This document shows, in pieces, positions 34,589 through 43,495 of a stretch of DNA of 64,000 nt; the stretch's first letter is position 1; the number at the start of each line of letters is the position of its first letter. A program made the position numbers and the translations under genes. The DNA is from Spirosoma oryzicola (GTDB taxonomy: Bacteria; Bacteroidota; Bacteroidia; Cytophagales; Spirosomataceae). The notes under the pieces are model-generated. The model did not search any database, was not told where the DNA came from, and saw only the letters and a program-made list of their open reading frames with translations. The stretch lies in contig NZ_CP089538.1 of NCBI RefSeq assembly GCF_021233055.1, positions 3,736,501 to 3,800,500 of the forward strand, read 5' to 3'.

Positions 34589-35254
34589 TTAAGCTACGGT
34601 TGCTGCTAACACCTCATCGACGGTTAGCCCATCGAGCGACGGAGCCACCAGATCGGCCTGTGTCAATACGTCCGGCGAGCCAATACCGACCACGAACATA
34701 CCACCCCGCTTACCAGCTTCAACACCCGCAACCGCATCTTCAAACACGACGCATTCGGCGGGAGAGACTTCCAGTTCAGCGGCTCCTTTTAGAAACACTT
34801 CCGGGTCCGGTTTACCCTTGGAAATCTTTGTTCCGTCAATAATCGCGTCGAAAGCCTGGCTCATACCGATCCGTTCCAGAATGAGCGGAGCGTTTTTACT
34901 GACCGAGCCAAGAGCCGTTAACAGGTTGGCTTTGCGCACCTGCGAAAAGAAGGTAGCGACGCCCGGTAAAATATCTTCGGAGGTCATCCGGCCAACAAGA
35001 TCCAGATACCATTGATTTTTCTGTTCGGCTAGTTCAGCCTTTTGTTCGTCGGAAACCGTCAGGCCACCGTGAGCCAGAATAATATCAAGCGACTCCATGC
35101 GGCTAACGCCCTTAAGCCGTTCGTTAAATTCCTCGGATATATCGAATCCGAGTTCGTTGGCCAGCCTTTTCCACGCCTGATAGTGGTAGGTAGCCGTATC
35201 GACAATAACGCCGTCGAGATCAAATAAAAACGCTTTAATAGGACTCATTCGCAT
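34589..35254 (-). CDS. pgmB: Beta-phosphoglucomutase
   Basis: A 221-residue HAD-superfamily enzyme that interconverts beta-glucose 1-phosphate and glucose 6-phosphate through an aspartyl phosphate. The nucleophile is D12 in FLFDLDGVIVDTA, with D14 as the acid/base. GVSRMESLDIIL fits the cap of beta-PGM, GSVSKN supplies the phosphate-binding residue, and ISKGKPDPEVF with VVFEDAVAGVEA closes the site. In known pathways it follows maltose or trehalose phosphorylases; none is in the window, but two GH13 enzymes lie 3-7 kb away. ATG at 35254, with a second ATG two codons later equally plausible. Confidence 0.9.
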   Translation of the reverse strand: MRMSPIKAFLFDLDGVIVDTATYHYQAWKRLANELGFDISEEFNERLKGVSRMESLDIILAHGGLTVSDEQKAELAEQKNQWYLDLVGRMTSEDILPGVATFFSQVRKANLLTALGSVSKNAPLILERIGMSQAFDAIIDGTKISKGKPDPEVFLKGAAELEVSPAECVVFEDAVAGVEAGKRGGMFVVGIGSPDVLTQADLVAPSLDGLTVDEVLAATVA

Positions 35255-35414
35255 GTAATTACAACAGATCGTAAATGTAGGCAGATTTCACGGTAGGCAT
35301 CAGCCCATCCGGTTAGATAACACCAATTCTGGCAGACAATTCAATCTAAAGTGTTCCTGTCCACCTTTTGTTGTTTTCTTCCCAATTAAAACTTCTCCGC
35401 TTAATCAATATTTT

Positions 35415-35446
35415 TTGCCAATGCCAATTTCGAATTGTTTACTTTG
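35415..35446 (+). promoter_or_regulatory. creD promoter
   Basis: TTG (35415-35417) and TTACTTTG (35439-35446, one mismatch to TAnnTTTG) are spaced by 21 bases, 31 bases before the ATG. The -7 box overlaps a perfect inverted repeat listed separately. Confidence 0.45.
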
Positions 35447-35458
35447 CATTACAAAGTA
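35440..35458. promoter_or_regulatory. Operator-like palindrome at the creD promoter
   Basis: TACTTTG (35440-35446) and CAAAGTA (35452-35458) are exact reverse complements around cattA. The dyad sits on the -7 element, the position expected for a repressor. Winged-helix regulators that accompany creD in other Bacteroidota are natural candidates, but none is encoded next to it here. Confidence 0.5.
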
Positions 35459-35477
35459 CTTTTAAATCAGATCAAAA

Positions 35478-36854
35478 ATGGAACAGTCATCGGCCTCCAC
35501 CAATTCCCAGTCTGTATTTGACCACATCAACCGCTGGACCCGGACATCGACAATGCTTAAAGCCGGCGTAATCGGGTTTCTCGTTTTACTGTTGCTAATT
35601 CCAACCGGGATGCTCCGTTCGCTGATCTCCGAACGAGAAATGACACGGAACGCGGCCATCGCAGAAGTGAGCAGCAAATGGGGCAATGAGCAGGTTATTG
35701 GTGGTCCTTTCTTATCCGTTCCTTACGAAATAGCGGCAAAAGACAGCAAAGGGCAGAATCAGATTCAAACAACGTACCTTCATTTTCTCCCCGATCAACT
35801 CCTATTCGACGGTGATGTCAGACCAGAGAAGCGCAATCGGGGAATTTACACCGTCATGCTTTATAACACCCAGCTGACGATCCGGGGTACGTTCAAAAAA
35901 CCCTCGCTCACGTCGATGGGCCTGCCAGCGGGTACCGCCCAATGGGACAAAGCGTTTTTATCCTTAGGGATCAGCGATATGAAAGGCATTCGTAACTCCA
36001 TTGCGTTTACCGTTAACGGTCGCCAATTGCCTGCCGAGTCGGGCATCCCAACCAATGATATCGTTTCTTCAGGCGTTAGTGCTCCTGTTCAGCTTGACGC
36101 AGCTACCTACCGTTTTGAATCGAAGTTAAACCTGAACGGAAGCAGTCAGTTGAGTTTTCTGCCATTTGGCAAGGAAACCCAGGTAAACCTTCGTTCCTCC
36201 TGGTCGACTCCTAGTTTTACCGGCTCGTACCTGCCGGATAAGCGCACCGTAAGTACGCAGGGATTTCAGGCTTCGTGGAACGTATTAGAGTTTAACCGCA
36301 ATTTCCCCCAGCAAGGTATCGGCAATTTTCTGAATAAATCGAACGTAAAGGTGGCGGACAACGTACCCCTGTTTGGCGTTAAGTTGCTGGTTCCCATCGA
36401 TGAGTACCAGAAGACAACCCGCTCCGCCAAATACGGCATTCTTTTTATTATCCTGACGTTTGTTTCGTTCTTCTTTATCGAAATCCTCGACCGTCGGCGT
36501 ATTCACCCCATGCAATATTTGCTGGTTGGTTTTGCCATATGCCTGTTTTACGTGCTGCTCTTGTCTATTTCTGAGCATATCTCGTTTGATTGGGCCTACC
36601 TGATTAGCAGCGGGGTCATCTTAACGCTGGTCACTTTTTATGTACGCTACGTATTCCGCAATCTCCGCCTGACCATCCTGTTTAGCGCGATTCTGACCTT
36701 GTTGTACGGCTTTTTCTATTCGCTGCTTCAACTGGAAGATTACTCGCTCTTGCTGGGCAGTGCGGGGCTACTCCTGATTCTGGCGACTACGATGTATTTA
36801 ACGCGCCACGTTGACTGGTACCGGGCGTATGACCCCGAACGGGCGATAGCCTAA
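35478..36854 (+). CDS. creD: Cell-envelope integrity protein CreD
   Basis: A 458-residue inner-membrane protein. One helix near the N-terminus (about 28-48, followed by the conserved LISEREMTRNAAIAEVSSKW) leads into a large periplasmic beta-rich domain (about 70-315). A bundle of about five to six helices then begins after the conserved YGILFIILTFVSFFFIEILD. These features are diagnostic of CreD (PF06123), which affects envelope stability and is induced by envelope or nutrient stress in other bacteria; its molecular activity is unknown. The promoter has a palindromic operator candidate. A 16 bp terminator hairpin follows. Confidence 0.92.
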   Translation: MEQSSASTNSQSVFDHINRWTRTSTMLKAGVIGFLVLLLLIPTGMLRSLISEREMTRNAAIAEVSSKWGNEQVIGGPFLSVPYEIAAKDSKGQNQIQTTYLHFLPDQLLFDGDVRPEKRNRGIYTVMLYNTQLTIRGTFKKPSLTSMGLPAGTAQWDKAFLSLGISDMKGIRNSIAFTVNGRQLPAESGIPTNDIVSSGVSAPVQLDAATYRFESKLNLNGSSQLSFLPFGKETQVNLRSSWSTPSFTGSYLPDKRTVSTQGFQASWNVLEFNRNFPQQGIGNFLNKSNVKVADNVPLFGVKLLVPIDEYQKTTRSAKYGILFIILTFVSFFFIEILDRRRIHPMQYLLVGFAICLFYVLLLSISEHISFDWAYLISSGVILTLVTFYVRYVFRNLRLTILFSAILTLLYGFFYSLLQLEDYSLLLGSAGLLLILATTMYLTRHVDWYRAYDPERAIA

Positions 36855-36861
36855 GTGCCTG

Positions 36862-36905
36862 GCCCGTTCAGACTATCGGCATGTACACGGATAGTCTGAA
36901 CGGGC
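36862..36905. terminator. Perfect 16 bp hairpin between creD and the PAS kinase
   Basis: The arms at 36862-36877 and 36890-36905 are exact reverse complements with a 12-base loop, starting 8 bases after the creD stop. A short T-run follows at 36910-36913. It lies between convergent genes. Confidence 0.75.
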
Positions 36906-36922
36906 TACCCTTTTGTTGCGCG

Positions 36923-38485
36923 TTAGGCGGGAAGATAGACGGTAAAAGCCGCTCCTTCGCCCAACCGGCTTGTTACCCGAATCGTCCCATCGTGTTGCTC
37001 GGCCACTCGCTTCACAATCGCCAAGCCGATACCGGTACCAGAAAACTGCTGTCGATTGTGCAGCCGCTGGAAAACCTGAAAGATCTGTTCCGCATACTGC
37101 TGATCGAAACCAATACCGTTATCAGCGACACAAATGGCCCAGTACGACCGATTGATCGGCAAATCCGCCTGTAAGTCAGCGGGCAACTCGTCGAAAACCG
37201 TTAGCCGGGAGGATAGCCGCACAACCGGCGGAACAGGGTTTCCAGCCCCGTCGACCCGGCGAAACTTCAACGCGTTTGATAATATGTTCTGAAACAGTTG
37301 ACGCAGCTGATGGCGGTCGCCCATGAGGTCCGGCAACTCTGAGATGTCAAGGCGGGCGTTCGTTTCCTGAATAGGGTGCCACAAGTCTTCGACAATATCG
37401 TCGATGAGCTTACCAAGCGAAAAGAGCCGGAACGCATGCCGCTGTGACGATAGCTGAGAGTAGTCAAGCAAATCGCGGATCAATATGGACATTCGTTCGG
37501 CTGATGCCTGCATCCGTGTTATCAGCTCTCCCCCTTCCGCGCCAAGCATCGATGCGTAACGGTTCTGTAACATATCCCCAAACGACTGAATTTTGCGCAG
37601 CGGCTCCTGCAAATCGTGACTGGCGATGTAGGCAAATGACTGCAAGCTTTCGTTCGACCGTTTCAACTCCAGGTTAGCCGCTTCCAGCTGTTGTTGATAA
37701 CGTCTGCTTTCCGAAACATCCACGTTTGCAATCACCACACCATCACCCGCTTTGGCCGTAATCCGTAGCCACCACTGGTCGCCGATTATTAACTCGGAAC
37801 GGTCCGTCTCACCCGTTTCAACGACGCGTACATACCGGGCAAATTCGTCGATTTGCTGCGCAGGCGTTGTAACCTCAAAAAAAGTCTTGGTCAAAATGGC
37901 GTCCGCCAGTTCACCCCACATAGCGATGCACTGCTGATTAGCCAGAACGGTTCGGAAATTCTCAATTTGACCGTCTTTTCCCCGCATCGCGGCATGAAGT
38001 GAAATCGCAGCCTGTGCATTGTCCAGTACCGTTTGCAACAACTCCGCCTGCTGGGCGAGTTGTCGTTCGGCTTGTTTGCTGGCTGTACAGTTTATCAACA
38101 ACAGGACAAGCCTATCCAGCCCCTGACGTACTACCGACAGTTCAAGCCATGTCTCCGGAACAGCTACGTCGATATACCGATGAAGCGTTTGCTCGCTCTC
38201 CCCGGTCTCGACAACCCGTGTGTACATGGCGAACAGGCCGATTTCAACGCTTCTGGGCCATAACTCAAGCAACCGCTTGCCGATTAGTTCGTTCGGCTTT
38301 ACAAACAGGGCGCTTTCTGCGTTCGGTGTTGCATCCAGTACCCGAAAGTCGATTACCTGTCCGTTATCGTCGCGAATAGTCGCTAACGTAATGAGGCAAT
38401 TCAACGCTGTTTCGGGAAACGGCTGGTAACCAGTTTCAGTTACCGCTTGTCGCCGGGGCGGGTCCGTAAACTGAGACTGATTCAT
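36923..38485 (-). CDS. PAS-domain sensor histidine kinase (soluble)
   Basis: A 520-residue cytoplasmic kinase without membrane helices. Two PAS-like domains (about 20-150 and 155-270) are followed by a HisKA domain with the phosphoacceptor in FAYIASHDLQEPLRKIQSF (near 290) and an ATPase with LFQNILSNALKF, VADNGIGFD and FSGTGIGLAIVKR. This is the phytochrome/LOV-like HWE-free class common as orphan kinases in Cytophagales. No response regulator is adjacent, so the partner lies elsewhere. ATG at 38485. Confidence 0.9.
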   Translation of the reverse strand: MNQSQFTDPPRRQAVTETGYQPFPETALNCLITLATIRDDNGQVIDFRVLDATPNAESALFVKPNELIGKRLLELWPRSVEIGLFAMYTRVVETGESEQTLHRYIDVAVPETWLELSVVRQGLDRLVLLLINCTASKQAERQLAQQAELLQTVLDNAQAAISLHAAMRGKDGQIENFRTVLANQQCIAMWGELADAILTKTFFEVTTPAQQIDEFARYVRVVETGETDRSELIIGDQWWLRITAKAGDGVVIANVDVSESRRYQQQLEAANLELKRSNESLQSFAYIASHDLQEPLRKIQSFGDMLQNRYASMLGAEGGELITRMQASAERMSILIRDLLDYSQLSSQRHAFRLFSLGKLIDDIVEDLWHPIQETNARLDISELPDLMGDRHQLRQLFQNILSNALKFRRVDGAGNPVPPVVRLSSRLTVFDELPADLQADLPINRSYWAICVADNGIGFDQQYAEQIFQVFQRLHNRQQFSGTGIGLAIVKRVAEQHDGTIRVTSRLGEGAAFTVYLPA

Positions 38486-38584
38486 AGTTGGAATGAGTTA
38501 GATAAACTATAGGTACGAATGACTTCTTAAAAATACATAGTTTATACCAATCTCAACCAGCAACAACACGTTTACAAACTCCGG

Positions 38585-40468
38585 CTATTTTGTCAGTTCA
38601 AGTACCAACGCCGTTTTTGCGGGTAGTTTGATCAGTTTTAAATCGCTGATGGTTTCATCCGTGAGCACATTTTTAGCTGCCGTGACGCCATTCATTCGTT
38701 CGACAAACCGGCTGGTATCGAGCGAAATTTCTTTCTCGTTCGTATTGGTAGCGATCATCACAGTTTTGGTGCCGTCGTACCGGAAGTATACGTACGTTCC
38801 ATCCTGTGGTAAGTACTGCATCAGCTTGCCGGAGTGCATAGCAGGATTGCTACGTCGGTAGGTTGCCAGCTTACGAACGAACAGGAACGCTTCGTTCTCG
38901 CGATCGGTACGACCAGCCGTTTCGAATTTGTTTTCTTTATCACCCGAAAAACCACCCGGAAAATCCTTACGCACCTCCGCATCCGACGGGCTTTTAAAAT
39001 TCTTCATCAAAATCTCGGTACCGTAGTACATTGACGGAATCCCACGGGTCGTCAGCAGCCATGTCAAGCCGATTTTGTATTTGTCGAAATCTTCGCCGAT
39101 GACCGACAGGTAGCGGTCGGTGTCGTGGTTATCCAGAAACGTTACCAGCTTGGTAGGGTCCTGATAAACGGCATCCTGCGCCAACGCCTGATAAAACCGG
39201 TTAACGCCATCGCTCCAGCTGAATTTCTGCTTCAGCGCATCCAGCATCGAACTGTAGAGCACAAAATCAAGCCCGCCCGGCTGATTCGACTTAAACGGAA
39301 AATCAATTTTGTTGCGTGTGTAATACGCCTGATCGACAACGTTATCTACCCACGATTCGCCAAAAATGTGAATTTTCGGGTACTCGTCCAGCAACGCCTG
39401 ATTGCAGCGGTTCATAAACGGCTGATCGTTGTACATGTAGGTGTCCACGCGCCAGGCATCGACGCCAAACGTCTCAACTGACCACAGGGCGTGCTGAATC
39501 AGAAAATTAGCAACGAATGGGTTACTTTGATTCAGATCGGGCAGAAACGGTACGAACCAGCCATCGGTCGTCACCCGACGGTCGCTTTCGGCACCATGCG
39601 GATCCGTAATCGGCTGGTACTTGTACGATGTATTCGTATAGGTCGGCCACTGATGCACCCAGCTTTTCATGGGTATATCTTTCAAAAACCAGTGGTTGAT
39701 GCCAACGTGGTTGTACACCGCATCCTGAACGACTTTCAGGCCAGCCGTGTGCGCTTTTTTGACAAAGTTTTTATAGGCTTCATTGCCGCCCATACGCCGG
39801 TCAATTGCGTAATGGTCCGTGAATCCGTACCCGTGGTAGGCCGACCGCATCGACCCGCCCTCGTTGGTCAGCGGCTGATCGTTTTCCAGTACCGGCGTAA
39901 ACCAGATAGCGGTTGCTCCCAGGTCTTTGACGTAATCCAGATGCTGACCAGCGCCAGCCAAATCACCACCGTGCCGGTAAAACGGGTTGCTACGGTCGGC
40001 GTTCGGGTCGGCCATATCGGAGAACTTATCGTTCGATGGATCGCCGTTGGCAAAGCGGTCGGGCATAATCAGGTAAATAAAATCAGCGGCCGAAACGCCT
40101 TGCCCCTTCGGTGATTTGTCCCGTGCGTTGAGTTCGAAGGGCTTGGTTAACGTCTGGCTTCCTCGCTTACCCACCAGCTGAAGTGTACCAGGTTTTGTGG
40201 TAGGTGCAATCGTTAAATCAAGAAATGCGTAATTAGGATTTTCGACGGTATGCGCCTTGACAAGCTTTACGCCGGGGTAATTGACGGAATACGTCAACGT
40301 ACCGGCATTCGGCCCGTAAAGGAGCAATTGTACAGTCGAACGTTTCATGCCTACCCACCAGTTGGTTGGATTGACCCGTTGAATTTGGGCGTTCTGCGCC
40401 AGTACGAACGCACTATTGACCACTAGAACAATCAGTAGTGTAAGCTTGTATATAAGGTGGGTTCTCAT
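38585..40468 (-). CDS. Secreted GH13 alpha-glucan hydrolase (cyclomaltodextrinase/neopullulanase type)
   Basis: A 627-residue enzyme with a signal peptide (1-24). An N-terminal beta domain (about 28-115, cyclomaltodextrinase-N type) precedes the GH13 barrel. Catalytic residues are nucleophile D342 (DAWRVDTY), acid/base E371 (FGESW) and D449 (LDNHDTDR). DAVYNHVG is conserved region I. A C-terminal beta domain begins about 550. It should cut alpha-1,4 or alpha-1,6 glucans in the periplasm or outside. SusA is the best-known relative, but no SusC/SusD genes are close. It is divergent from a cytoplasmic GH13 gene. Confidence 0.9.
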   Translation of the reverse strand: MRTHLIYKLTLLIVLVVNSAFVLAQNAQIQRVNPTNWWVGMKRSTVQLLLYGPNAGTLTYSVNYPGVKLVKAHTVENPNYAFLDLTIAPTTKPGTLQLVGKRGSQTLTKPFELNARDKSPKGQGVSAADFIYLIMPDRFANGDPSNDKFSDMADPNADRSNPFYRHGGDLAGAGQHLDYVKDLGATAIWFTPVLENDQPLTNEGGSMRSAYHGYGFTDHYAIDRRMGGNEAYKNFVKKAHTAGLKVVQDAVYNHVGINHWFLKDIPMKSWVHQWPTYTNTSYKYQPITDPHGAESDRRVTTDGWFVPFLPDLNQSNPFVANFLIQHALWSVETFGVDAWRVDTYMYNDQPFMNRCNQALLDEYPKIHIFGESWVDNVVDQAYYTRNKIDFPFKSNQPGGLDFVLYSSMLDALKQKFSWSDGVNRFYQALAQDAVYQDPTKLVTFLDNHDTDRYLSVIGEDFDKYKIGLTWLLTTRGIPSMYYGTEILMKNFKSPSDAEVRKDFPGGFSGDKENKFETAGRTDRENEAFLFVRKLATYRRSNPAMHSGKLMQYLPQDGTYVYFRYDGTKTVMIATNTNEKEISLDTSRFVERMNGVTAAKNVLTDETISDLKLIKLPAKTALVLELTK

Positions 40469-40605
40469 CTAAACGCTGTTTTAGCGAAATGATCGAAGAA
40501 TAATGCAACAAGAACGCAAAAATAACCCAAGTTTTTCATCGAAAAAGGCCATAATTTTGCGTTTTATCAGTTCCTATCATCCGTAACTTCTCATAATTAA
40601 TTTTC
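40469..40605. promoter_or_regulatory. Shared control region of the divergent GH13 genes
   Basis: The gap holds TAATTTTG (40552-40559), a full match to the -7 consensus, for the + gene. A 9 bp inverted repeat, AACGCAAAA (40513-40521) and TTTTGCGTT (40555-40563), is spaced by 33 bases and its right arm overlaps that -7 box. This could bind a dimeric sugar-responsive regulator controlling both genes. Confidence 0.45.
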
Positions 40606-42336
40606 ATGAATACGACTTCTGTTGTCCCCATTATGGACAAACTGATTATTTATCAGATTTTTACGCGCCTGTTTGGCAATCAGAATACAACCAACCGTCC
40701 ACACGGTACCCGCGACGAAAACGGCGTTGGCAAATTCAATGACATTAACGATGAGGCTCTTCGGGCGATCAAACGGTTCGGTGCATCCCATGTCTGGTAC
40801 ACGGGTGTCATTGAACACGCGACGCAAACCGATTATTCGGCTTACAGTATCCGTGTCGATGATCCGTCGGTCGTGAAAGGGCGGGCGGGTTCACCCTACG
40901 CGGTTAAAGATTACTACGACATTGACCCTGATCTTGCCGTCGATGTTCCAAACCGAATGGCGGAATTTGAAGCGTTGGTCGAACGTACGCACGCCCACGG
41001 ACTCAAAGTAATCATCGATTTTATTCCAAACCACGTAGCGCGACAGTATTATTCGGATGTGAAACCGGCGGGCGTTGTCGACCTGGGTGAGAACGATGAT
41101 ACGTCGGTTGGTTTTGCGACAAGCAATAACTTTTATTACCTGCCGGGCGAAACCTTTGTATCGCCCGAATCCCGTTCGGACGGAGCGGCTTCACCGGGCG
41201 GCCTGCACGAATTTCCGGCTAAGGTTACCGGCAGCGGTTCCATTACAGCGGCTCCTGACATCAACGACTGGTACGAAACCGTTAAGCTCAACTACGGCTA
41301 CAACGTTTTCGACGGCAGCATGCATGTCAATCCGGTTCCGGCAACCTGGCACCAGATGCTTGACATTCTGTTGTTCTGGGCGGAGAAAGGAGTCGATGGC
41401 TTCCGCTGCGACATGGCGCATTATATCCCGCTTGAGTTCTGGCAATGGGCCATCAGCCGCGTCAAACAGAAATACCCCCGTATTATTTTCGTCGCCGAAA
41501 TTTACGATCCTGCCCTTTATCGCCCCTTTATTTTTGTGGGTGGCTTCGACTACCTGTACGATAAAGTAGGTCTGTACGATGCCGTTAAGGAATTGATGGA
41601 AGGCGACAGTAACGCTTCCTGCTACAAGATTTCACGGGTATGGCAGCAGGAGTCCGGCGATTTTGCTCAGCACATGCTGCGCTTCCTGGAAAACCACGAC
41701 GAGCTACGGATTGCTTCGCAAGCCTTCGCGGGTAATCCGTGGGCAGCGGTTCCGGGCATGACCTTGTCGGCGACGATGCACACGGGTCCGTACATGCTGT
41801 ATTTTGGTCAGGAAATTGGCGTTCGGGCCGAAGGTGCGGAAGGGTTCAGCAGCAACGACGGACGTACCACCATTTTCGACTATTGGGGGTTACCCGAATG
41901 GCAGGGCTGGCTCAACAAGGGTCGTTACGACGGCGGGGGATTGTCCGAGGAGCAACAGCAGCTTTGGGCTTTTTACCAGCAATTAAACCACCTCGTCAAT
42001 AGTTCGGACGCTATTCAGAACGGTTACTTCTACGATTTGCAGTATGCCAATGACAACGGCCAGAGCGCTGGTTACGACGCACACCAGTTGTACAGCTACC
42101 TACGCCATACCGACCGGCAAAAACTCCTGATTGTCGTTAACTTTTCAAATCGGAACACCTACGAGACAACCGTTCGTATTCCGTATCATGCCTTCAACAC
42201 AATGGGTCTGGACTCTTCGCGGACTTACCAGTTGACCGATATTTTTCTGACCAATACGACGATTGAAGCCGCTGGAACAGAAGGATTTTCGTTAACAATG
42301 CCGCCCCATAGCGTCCAGATTTTTGAAATAAAATAG
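40606..42336 (+). CDS. Cytoplasmic GH13 alpha-amylase-family enzyme
   Basis: A 576-residue GH13 protein without a signal peptide. Nucleophile D269 (DGFRCDMAHY), acid/base E298 (FVAEIYD) and D365 (LENHDELR) are in place, and IIDFIPNHVAR is region I. A beta-rich C-terminal domain ends at FSLTMPPHSVQIFEIK. It presumably splits imported malto-oligosaccharides. The unusually long loop between region I and the nucleophile (about 145-245) contains FYYLPGETF and a Gly/Ser-rich stretch. ATG at 40606 or the second at 40633 are both possible. Exact specificity is unknown. Confidence 0.88.
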   Translation: MNTTSVVPIMDKLIIYQIFTRLFGNQNTTNRPHGTRDENGVGKFNDINDEALRAIKRFGASHVWYTGVIEHATQTDYSAYSIRVDDPSVVKGRAGSPYAVKDYYDIDPDLAVDVPNRMAEFEALVERTHAHGLKVIIDFIPNHVARQYYSDVKPAGVVDLGENDDTSVGFATSNNFYYLPGETFVSPESRSDGAASPGGLHEFPAKVTGSGSITAAPDINDWYETVKLNYGYNVFDGSMHVNPVPATWHQMLDILLFWAEKGVDGFRCDMAHYIPLEFWQWAISRVKQKYPRIIFVAEIYDPALYRPFIFVGGFDYLYDKVGLYDAVKELMEGDSNASCYKISRVWQQESGDFAQHMLRFLENHDELRIASQAFAGNPWAAVPGMTLSATMHTGPYMLYFGQEIGVRAEGAEGFSSNDGRTTIFDYWGLPEWQGWLNKGRYDGGGLSEEQQQLWAFYQQLNHLVNSSDAIQNGYFYDLQYANDNGQSAGYDAHQLYSYLRHTDRQKLLIVVNFSNRNTYETTVRIPYHAFNTMGLDSSRTYQLTDIFLTNTTIEAAGTEGFSLTMPPHSVQIFEIK

Positions 42337-42366
42337 TGATTAGACTAGAATTTTCTAGTCTAATCA
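42337..42366. terminator. Perfect 14 bp hairpin directly after the GH13 stop
   Basis: TGATTAGACTAGAA (42337-42350) and TTCTAGTCTAATCA (42353-42366) are exact reverse complements around two bases. The stem begins at the first base after the stop codon. No T-run follows. Confidence 0.6.
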
Positions 42367-42406
42367 TTGAGTTGGTTGTAGTACAGTTGTCATTCACCAT
42401 TCACCC

Positions 42407-43282
42407 ATGATAAAACGATTTACCACGCTTCTTCTGATTTTTTCTTCGTCGGTTTTGTGGGCACAGGAGTCGGTATCTCCTGAGCTGAAAGCGGTGTCGA
42501 TCACGGGCGGAAAGACACCGTCGGAAACAGCGGTGACTATTGGTAAACAGTTTTTGGGTTATCCATACGTGTCGCACACGCTGGACGCCAGTCCGACGGA
42601 GCAACTTGTGGTCAATTTACGCGAATTCGACTGCACGACCTACCTGGAAACGGTACTCGCTTTATCGCTGGCCTGGCACGATCAGATCGAAAAAACAAAC
42701 CTCGCTTCGCTGGATCAATCGTTTCGCAACTACCTCACCAAGCTTCGCTACCGCGATGGCCGGATCGAGGGGTACGCCAGCCGTTTGCATTACTTTTCGG
42801 ACTGGCTTCGCGATAACGAACGTAAAGGTCTTCTGATGGACGTAACGCGTGAACTGACCGGTAGTATCTCCGTCGCGAAACCTGTGTCGTACATGACTAC
42901 GGCAACGTACAAGTACCCGCGCCTGACGGATCCCGAGATTTTCAAGCAAGTCGCCCTCGCTGAAGCGTCGATTAGCCAGCAGTCTTTTTATTTTATTCCG
43001 ACGAAAAACATCCGGCAGGCAGAAGCCCAGCTCCGCGAAGGCGACATCATTATGCTGACAGCCGCCCGGCCCGGTCTGGACATGAAACACGTTGGCCTGG
43101 CGGTAAAACATCCCGATGGTCGGATTCATCTGTTGCATGCGTCTTCGGATCAGGCAGCCGTCGTCATTACCTCGTATTCGCTGAGCGAATACGTACAGGG
43201 CCACAAACGACTTTCCGGGATTCGGGTCGCCCGACTTCGACCCACCCGTGATCTGGCAACCGCTGCCGTCGAAACAAATTAA
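42407..43282 (+). CDS. DUF1460 amidase-like exported protein
   Basis: A 291-residue exported protein (signal peptide to about 20, VLWAQ). It belongs to DUF1460, a papain-like family related to NlpC/P60 and proposed to cleave peptidoglycan amide bonds. The catalytic cysteine is C76 (FDCTTYLETVLALS), with the histidine in MKHVGLAV near residue 220 and LLHASS after it. A role in cell-wall turnover or recycling is likely from the family. It stands between two strong hairpins and appears to be a single-gene unit. Confidence 0.85.
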   Translation: MIKRFTTLLLIFSSSVLWAQESVSPELKAVSITGGKTPSETAVTIGKQFLGYPYVSHTLDASPTEQLVVNLREFDCTTYLETVLALSLAWHDQIEKTNLASLDQSFRNYLTKLRYRDGRIEGYASRLHYFSDWLRDNERKGLLMDVTRELTGSISVAKPVSYMTTATYKYPRLTDPEIFKQVALAEASISQQSFYFIPTKNIRQAEAQLREGDIIMLTAARPGLDMKHVGLAVKHPDGRIHLLHASSDQAAVVITSYSLSEYVQGHKRLSGIRVARLRPTRDLATAAVETN

Positions 43283-43283
43283 T

Positions 43284-43324
43284 AAAAGACAGGAGGTGAG
43301 CCACTAGCTCACCTCCTGTCTTTT
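43284..43324. terminator. Perfect 18 bp hairpin terminator
   Basis: The arms at 43284-43301 and 43307-43324 are exact reverse complements around a 5-base loop (cacta), ending in TTTT and starting with AAAA. It begins one base after the stop at 43282. This is one of the strongest terminators in the window. Confidence 0.85.
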
Positions 43325-43495
43325 GACCTTACTCCTAACAACCGGCAAACGCTTCTCTTTTGCGCTTACACGAATTCGCGGCTACATTCGCAACTATAGT
43401 TCAGGCCTGATCGTTATCCATCAGCTATTTTTCTATTGGCTGATCTAGCCACAGGCATTTCGCACAACCGGCAACCTTAGTAACCAAATACGCAC

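Noticed and set aside
39491..40114. 207-residue + strand frame
   Set aside because: Lies wholly opposite the GH13 gene, whose catalytic residues are clear.
42662..43204. 180-residue - strand frame
   Set aside because: Antisense to DUF1460, which has its catalytic cysteine and a signal peptide.
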